Positions 8,101 through 10,860 of a DNA stretch of 10,860 nucleotides are shown piece after piece (positions within the stretch are counted from its first letter, which is position 1; the number at the start of each line of letters is the position of its first letter). Made by a program: the position numbers and the translations under genes. The notes beneath the pieces are model-generated. The model saw nothing but the letters and a program-made list of their open reading frames with translations. It was not told the DNA's origin and did not search any database. The stretch is from Bacteroidia bacterium (GTDB lineage: Bacteria > Bacteroidota > Bacteroidia > Bacteroidales > VadinHA17), in assembly GCA_026391515.1 (NCBI GenBank), contig JAPLEC010000144.1, positions 1-10,860 of the forward strand, in the 5' to 3' direction.

Positions 8101-8454
8101 TGTCCCGGAGGAATCACCTGACAGTGATAAATATTTATAGGATCCGGTTTCGTCCTTTTCAAGATATCCGTAATTATCATCTCCGCCAATATAGATTCTG
8201 CCATCGGCCGGATTTTTCTGCATAGTATAAGGAATTGTAGGGATCCTGATAGTCAGCCAGTCCTTGCCATCAAAAGTTAAAATTCCCTTACGGTTTGCAA
8301 AAAGCATCACCTGGTCATCATCCTGGCAGATTGCCCAATTCTGATTTTCCACGTCCTTGCTTTGAATAAAATTTGTCAGCAAAGGAGCTCCATTCTGTGC
8401 AGCTACGACTGTCAGAACAAACAACATAGATACCAGTGCGATAATTCTTTTCAT
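5173..8454 (-). CDS. Periplasmic propeller/Y_Y_Y sensor with cytoplasmic SpoIIE-type PP2C phosphatase
   Basis: This 1093-residue transmembrane sensor probably dephosphorylates a protein partner, likely a STAS-type anti-anti-sigma factor; none is encoded nearby. In order: signal peptide (about 1-19), a periplasmic region of propeller-like repeats (about 25-680, e.g. GGLWLSHQYGLTR near 300-312), a Y_Y_Y domain (about 707-787), one membrane helix (793-814), a charged coiled-coil linker (815-846) and a SpoIIE/PP2C domain (about 855-1093). Likely metal-binding acidic residues are D886 (SGDFYW), D903 (VVDCTGHGVPG), D1031 (FSDGF) and D1084-D1085 (VDDITI). The layout copies hybrid two-component sensors of Bacteroidetes, with the kinase replaced by a phosphatase. 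An A/K/P-rich insert at about 370-430 interrupts the propeller and looks disordered. The start ATG at 8454 gives a proper signal peptide. The ligand is unknown; a polysaccharide or envelope cue is only a guess. Confidence 0.92.
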   Translation of the reverse strand: MKRIIALVSMLFVLTVVAAQNGAPLLTNFIQSKDVENQNWAICQDDDQVMLFANRKGILTFDGKDWLTIRIPTIPYTMQKNPADGRIYIGGDDNYGYLEKDETGSYKYLSLSGDSSGTGIITKIIFNDSLAWFYGEQSISRYNLKTHKHKLRLDSESGYPFTGMLITPKNTFINVMDKGLYRVESDTLFPIVTGYLTEKVDILFSLPYNKNLVLVGLSNGTLSFFDGIKYYDYPIKDNGYLRENILAEGIMLSDTTYAFSTLDGGAIVVEKLSGKLLYTINNQNELPDDEVFAIGSDNSGGLWLSHQYGLTRADLNLPVRNYSIFPGLKGNLSYALMSDNEFYVATSEGVFYLAQVKNYSEVEVLIKNEPASAAEAEKVSAGKDQYQQSSRKNIFARIFGKKTVQQKAPKTKEPAPVKPAAQFTRKTVSKLKSINFIYKRVDGLNEKCRQLVSTPYGILAATNKGLFVVDNHKAKLITTDRYINYISWQPADSNYFIAADDGYFSVKFMDGKWHTEELDPEFLKPVYSIFRENNKTIWLGSDNCAYKKQISDNSEGTKYSRYNVNKDFPERYILDLINDTVFLFTESEIDFYNRMEDRFDQYAPAKTSAGANENLFFPLSNYRLIRQNDKWISPESAKRVEEKELSLLKVFDDVVSVTVEDKNLWIIDGNNRLYGIDRLRYSKTNPVINVFIKSITNDRGISFDLRDVKFERGDNVIHFNIIAPDYLKQNTIQYQYFINKIMPDWSPWDTKTSYDKTITRPGDYILKVRAKDLWGNIGETRSITFTIKAPFTKTLLFYLLTGFSTLFLIILIVRFRERQLQNKNKLLEEKVKERTAEIAAQKEEITSSIEYASRIQMAMLPMEDHFKESFSDYFILFKPRDIVSGDFYWIGEDDKSIFLTVVDCTGHGVPGAFMSTMGIATLNEIIANKRDLQANIVLNLLREKTKMALHQTGKEGEAADGMDVAFCVLNKNRKILQFSGAFNPLLIVQDGELKEYKADRMPIGIHYGEEKSFTNFVISVSRGDTLYIFSDGFTSQFGGPKESKFKTSNLKKLLQEIYYRPMVEQRNILENEFAGWRGSEPQVDDITIIGVRI

Positions 8455-8613
8455 TACAAAATATACCTTCCTGACATAGCTTATTTACAGGACTTTAAAA
8501 TTACAAGAAAATTTTATATCAATATTTAAAATTAATTTACGGATAAATTTCAGGGAATCATGCTAAGATAAAAAGAATCCGGGTGTAAACTGCTTCTCGA
8601 AATTAATTAATAA

Positions 8614-8636
8614 ATATTTGTTTATCAGACAAATAT
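8614..8636 (-). terminator. AT-rich hairpin with the permease stop codon in its loop; possible weak terminator
   Basis: ATATTTGT (8614-8621) and ACAAATAT (8629-8636) form a perfect 8-bp stem around a 7-nt loop. On the minus strand the loop holds the permease TGA stop followed directly by a second in-frame stop, TAA. T-rich sequence follows the stem. The stem has only one G/C pair, so termination would be weak. It could instead protect the mRNA 3' end or be chance in AT-rich DNA. Confidence 0.35.
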
Positions 8637-9941
8637 ACTCAGAATCATAACTCCGATCAAACCTGATACACCTATCGATGTCTCCATTACTGTCCATGAT
8701 TTTAGTGTGTCCTTTATGCTCAGGTTGAAGTATTCCTTGAAAAGCCAGAATCCTCCATCGTTGACATGTCCCAGCATAAGGCTGCCGGAGCCTATGGCAA
8801 GCACCATCAGTTCAGGTCTTACACCTGGCAGGGAAACTAATGGCAATACTATGCCGGCTGTAGTTAATCCGGCAACTGTAGCAGATCCGACACAAAAACG
8901 CATTATAGTTGCGATAAGCCAGGCCAGAAATAATGGAGAAAGTGATGAATGACTCAGCAATTCACCTATATATTTACTCACTCCGCTATCGACCAGGACC
9001 TGCTTCAGTGCACCGGCACCTGCAATGAGGAGCATAATTACTGTAAGACTTACAACAGAATGTGTCAGTGAACTCATTATTTCACGTAATTTTCTTCCCC
9101 GTGCCAAACCAAGTGTATAAACTGCGACAAGAACTGAAATCAGCATTGCAATAACCGGATTGCCAACATAATCAAGCATCTTTCTGACGATATTCCCTTC
9201 TTTCAGTATAAATCCTGCAATTGTTGAAAAGCCTATCAGTATTACAGGTAATAAAGCGGTAAAAAAACTTACCCAAAAACCAGGAAGGTCTTTATCTTCC
9301 AGAGGTTTGCTACTTATGAATTCCTGCATGGGTCTTGCTTCAATTTTACTCAGTGCTTTTGATAAGACAGGACCTGAAATTATTATTGCAGGTATTGCTA
9401 CTATTATTCCATAAATCATTGTCTTTCCGAAATCAGCGTTGAACATTGCGATGATTGCCGTGGGAGCAGGATGAGGAGGCAGATAACCATGGGTGACCGA
9501 CAGTGATGCAAGCATTGGAAGACCAACATAAAGCAGAGGAAGACGCGTGGTTGCAGCAACTGTAAAGATAAGCGGTATCATCACAAAAAAAGCAACATCA
9601 TAAAACAGGGAGATGCCTACAATAAATCCTGTCAGCATCAGAGCCCACTGTATATATTCTATACCAAATGTATTAACCAGCCCTATTGTAATCCTCTGAG
9701 CCGCCCCGCTTTCAGAAACCATTTTCCCAAGCATTGCACCAAAACTAAGTATCATTATAATAAAGCCCATCGTGTTGCCTATTCCTTTCTCAATCGAGAC
9801 CACTGCATCTCCGACAGACATTCCTTCGGCTAGTGCAACCAGCAGCGAGACAATAACAAAAGATATGAATGAATCAAACTTAAAAACGAGGATTAATATT
9901 AGCAGTAAGCAGATTCCTGAAACAACGATAATCAGAGGCAT
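8625..9941 (-). CDS. GntP-family gluconate/sugar-acid:H+ symporter
   Basis: This 438-residue polytopic inner-membrane permease belongs to the gluconate:H+ symporter family (GntP, GntT, IdnT, DsdX). It is hydrophobic throughout, with roughly 12-14 membrane segments and a hydrophilic loop near 200-220. Family motifs include FYDVAFFVMIPL (113-124), GYLPPHPAPTAI (152-163), GSATVAGLTTAGIVLPL (352-368) and GHVNDGGFWLFKEYF (391-405). Length matches the usual 435-450 residues, so it is complete. The substrate cannot be fixed: gluconate, idonate, fructuronate, D-serine and glycerate are all transported by relatives. The oxidoreductase gene lies 191 bp upstream on the same strand, which suggests a sugar-acid or polyol pathway, but the gap holds repeats and the two need not share a transcript. 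The start ATG at 9941 directly begins the first helix. No gluconate kinase or dehydratase is in the window. Confidence 0.93.
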   Translation of the reverse strand: MPLIIVVSGICLLLILILVFKFDSFISFVIVSLLVALAEGMSVGDAVVSIEKGIGNTMGFIIMILSFGAMLGKMVSESGAAQRITIGLVNTFGIEYIQWALMLTGFIVGISLFYDVAFFVMIPLIFTVAATTRLPLLYVGLPMLASLSVTHGYLPPHPAPTAIIAMFNADFGKTMIYGIIVAIPAIIISGPVLSKALSKIEARPMQEFISSKPLEDKDLPGFWVSFFTALLPVILIGFSTIAGFILKEGNIVRKMLDYVGNPVIAMLISVLVAVYTLGLARGRKLREIMSSLTHSVVSLTVIMLLIAGAGALKQVLVDSGVSKYIGELLSHSSLSPLFLAWLIATIMRFCVGSATVAGLTTAGIVLPLVSLPGVRPELMVLAIGSGSLMLGHVNDGGFWLFKEYFNLSIKDTLKSWTVMETSIGVSGLIGVMILSIFV

Positions 9942-9986
9942 AGTTTAAAAAATGAGTTTAAGTATATAATAATATGTTGCTGGTTA

Positions 9987-10014
9987 CTTTGATCTTTCTT
10001 CTTTTGTCTTTTAA
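9987..10014 (+). repeat. 7-bp tandem array, four degenerate units of CTTTNNT
   Basis: Heptamers CTTTGAT, CTTTCTT, CTTTTGT and CTTTTAA run in register for 28 bp, up to the first base of the 62-bp palindromic element. The same heptamer type resumes beyond that element at 10084. The pyrimidine strand is the plus strand. This is low-complexity sequence, so the register is less certain than for the ACCTGCAAG array. Confidence 0.55.
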
Positions 10015-10075
10015 CATCCCCCTGACCCTCCCGCTCCGCTAAAGCTACGCGGGACAGGCTCTTCAAAGGGGGAAT
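10014..10075 (+). repeat. 62-bp GC-rich palindromic repeat element, copy 2
   Basis: This copy is identical at all 62 positions to 2817-2878, in direct orientation and 7,197 bp away. It lies between the oxidoreductase and the permease, starting 73 bp before the permease ATG. If the two genes share a transcript, its folded form (outer stem TCCCCCT/AGGGGGA) would sit in the intercistronic RNA. Unlike copy 1 it has no short inverted partner, but a related palindrome follows at 10107. Confidence 0.85.
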
Positions 10076-10083
10076 TGGTTCTT

Positions 10084-10104
10084 CTTTGATCTTTGGTCTT
10101 TATT
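10084..10104 (+). repeat. 7-bp tandem array, three units of CTTTGAT type
   Basis: CTTTGAT, CTTTGGT and CTTTATT follow one another in register. They share the CTTTNNT pattern with 9987-10014 on the other side of the 62-bp element, and both arrays begin with CTTTGAT. This suggests either one array split by insertion of the palindromic element or two related arrays. Confidence 0.5.
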
Positions 10105-10106
10105 CG

Positions 10107-10132
10107 TCCTCCGTAGCTATAGCGAAGGAGGA
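10107..10132 (-). repeat. Small palindrome abutting the oxidoreductase stop codon, related to the 62-bp element
   Basis: Arms TCCTCC (10107-10112) and GGAGGA (10127-10132) flank a 14-bp loop that contains the perfect palindrome GCTATAGC (10116-10123). Read on the minus strand, its 20-bp core matches the core of the 62-bp element (2839-2858 and 10036-10055) at 16 of 20 positions, including CGCTA and AGCTACG. Its right arm directly touches the complement of the TAA stop (10133-10135). It may act as a terminator or 3'-end stabiliser, although no strong T run follows on the minus strand. Confidence 0.7.
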
Positions 10133-10860
10133 TTATCTTTTATCTTCAAACAGCTTTTGTCTTCTATCCAGCCCGGGTTCAAGTTTAAGAGGGAATTTAA
10201 CTGGCTGATTATCACGTGTTGAACGGTAAATTGCCGTAAACAGTTCAACGGTCTTACGACCGGCTTCTCCTGAAACAGCAGGTTCTCTGTCGTCTCTTAT
10301 TGCATTAATAAAATCTTCAATCTGGCATTTCATGAAATAAACTGTAGGATCGCAACTATTGAAAAATTCAGTATCCTGTTTAACCCATTTTTTCAGCATA
10401 TTTTCCTCACCTGGAACTGTCCACAAATCATTTACAGGAGGCTCTGCAATACCAGTCATTCCGGCAATGAACATAGCCCCTCCGTCAGTCTGCACTCCGA
10501 CTGAAGCTCCGTTTTCACCATGAACATGGATCTTGCCGTATATTCCTGGCTTCTGGGAATTGCTGACAAGAATATTTCCGATAGCACCGCTCTTAAACTT
10601 CACGATTGCTAAAGCTGTGTCTTCAACCTCGATATATGGATGATTAAGATTTCTCCAGATACCATAAACCTCATCAATATCGCCCATGTACCACAAGAGA
10701 ATATCAAGCTGATGAGGCGACTGATTAACGAGAACTCCTCCTCCTTCAGTCTGCCATTTGCCTCTCCATGCATCGGCATCATAGTAAGCTCTATCGCGCC
10801 ATCCTAACAATGTCACAGATGAGAGAGCAGCCTTACCTATCTTTCCTGCCTCAATTGCCT
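10133..10860 (-). CDS. Gfo/Idh/MocA-family NAD(P)-dependent oxidoreductase, partial: C-terminal part
   Basis: The reading frame is open to the right edge, so the gene is cut there; 241 codons plus the stop are present, and the N-terminal Rossmann domain of about 130 residues is missing. A GTG near 10816 is only an internal valine codon. The visible part opens with AIEAGKIGK, the family's 'aieaGkiGk' segment, then WRGKWQTEGGGVLVNQSPHQLDILLWYMGD, the typical GGG-x-H-x2-D active-site region whose His and Asp take part in sugar oxidation. A C-terminal beta-sheet domain follows, ending with a typical FINAIRDDREPAVSGEAGRKTVELFTAIYRS segment, shown here only to mark the family's conserved end. No Tat or Sec signal can be judged because the start is absent. 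The substrate is unknown: inositol, glucose, N-acetylamino sugars and sugar acids are all used by relatives. It precedes a GntP-type permease on the same strand. Confidence 0.88.
   Translation of the reverse strand, partial: AIEAGKIGKAALSSVTLLGWRDRAYYDADAWRGKWQTEGGGVLVNQSPHQLDILLWYMGDIDEVYGIWRNLNHPYIEVEDTALAIVKFKSGAIGNILVSNSQKPGIYGKIHVHGENGASVGVQTDGGAMFIAGMTGIAEPPVNDLWTVPGEENMLKKWVKQDTEFFNSCDPTVYFMKCQIEDFINAIRDDREPAVSGEAGRKTVELFTAIYRSTRDNQPVKFPLKLEPGLDRRQKLFEDKR

Noticed and set aside
5173..8454. Large sensor considered as a hybrid histidine kinase
   Set aside because: The C-terminal domain has SpoIIE/PP2C motifs (SGDFYW, DCTGHGVPG, FSDG, DDITI) and no H-box, HATPase or receiver motifs.
8455..8624. 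Promoter of the sensor-phosphatase gene
   Set aside because: TATATTTTG just before the ATG resembles a -7 box but is out of register by one base and too close to the start. No element could be supported.

Overview
The window looks like an AT-rich chromosomal stretch from an anaerobic, fermentative member of the Bacteroidetes (Bacteroidota). Four signs point there: a [FeFe]-hydrogenase maturase gene (hydG), a periplasmic beta-propeller/Y_Y_Y sensor fused to a PP2C phosphatase, weak or absent Shine-Dalgarno sequences, and TAnnTTTG-like promoter elements. The lineage is inferred from gene style; no rRNA or other marker gene is present.

Layout, left to right. (1) Positions 1-1204, minus strand: a Nudix hydrolase followed by the N-terminal half of hydG, which runs off the left edge. 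(2) 1286-2467, plus: a membrane-anchored metallophosphoesterase with a good terminator behind it. (3) 2468-2909: a 442-bp gene-free stretch with a terminator, a 9-bp tandem array and a GC-rich palindromic repeat. (4) 2910-3596, plus: a YgjP/DUF45 zinc-metallopeptidase-like protein. (5) 3671-8454, minus: a beta-CASP metallo-beta-lactamase RNase-like protein and, upstream of it, a 1093-residue propeller-Y_Y_Y-TM-SpoIIE phosphatase. (6) 8625-10860, minus: a GntP-family sugar-acid permease preceded by a Gfo/Idh/MocA oxidoreductase whose N-terminus lies beyond the right edge. The last pair could serve sugar-acid or polyol catabolism. The other genes look like unrelated housekeeping or signalling functions.

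The most unusual content lies between the genes. An identical 62-bp GC-rich palindromic element occurs twice in the same orientation, 7,197 bp apart. A shortened inverted version lies beside copy 1, and a smaller related palindrome directly abuts the oxidoreductase stop codon beside copy 2. In addition, four intergenic regions hold degenerate short tandem arrays with units of exactly 7 or 9 bp but unrelated sequence: AACTAACCT, TAATTCG, ACCTGCAAG and CTTTNNT. Several start at or within a few bases of a stop codon. One 7-bp array appears to be split by copy 2 of the 62-bp element. This recurring 3'-flank repeat pattern is the best candidate here for something undescribed. No defence system, CRISPR array, prophage, transposase or RNA gene was seen.
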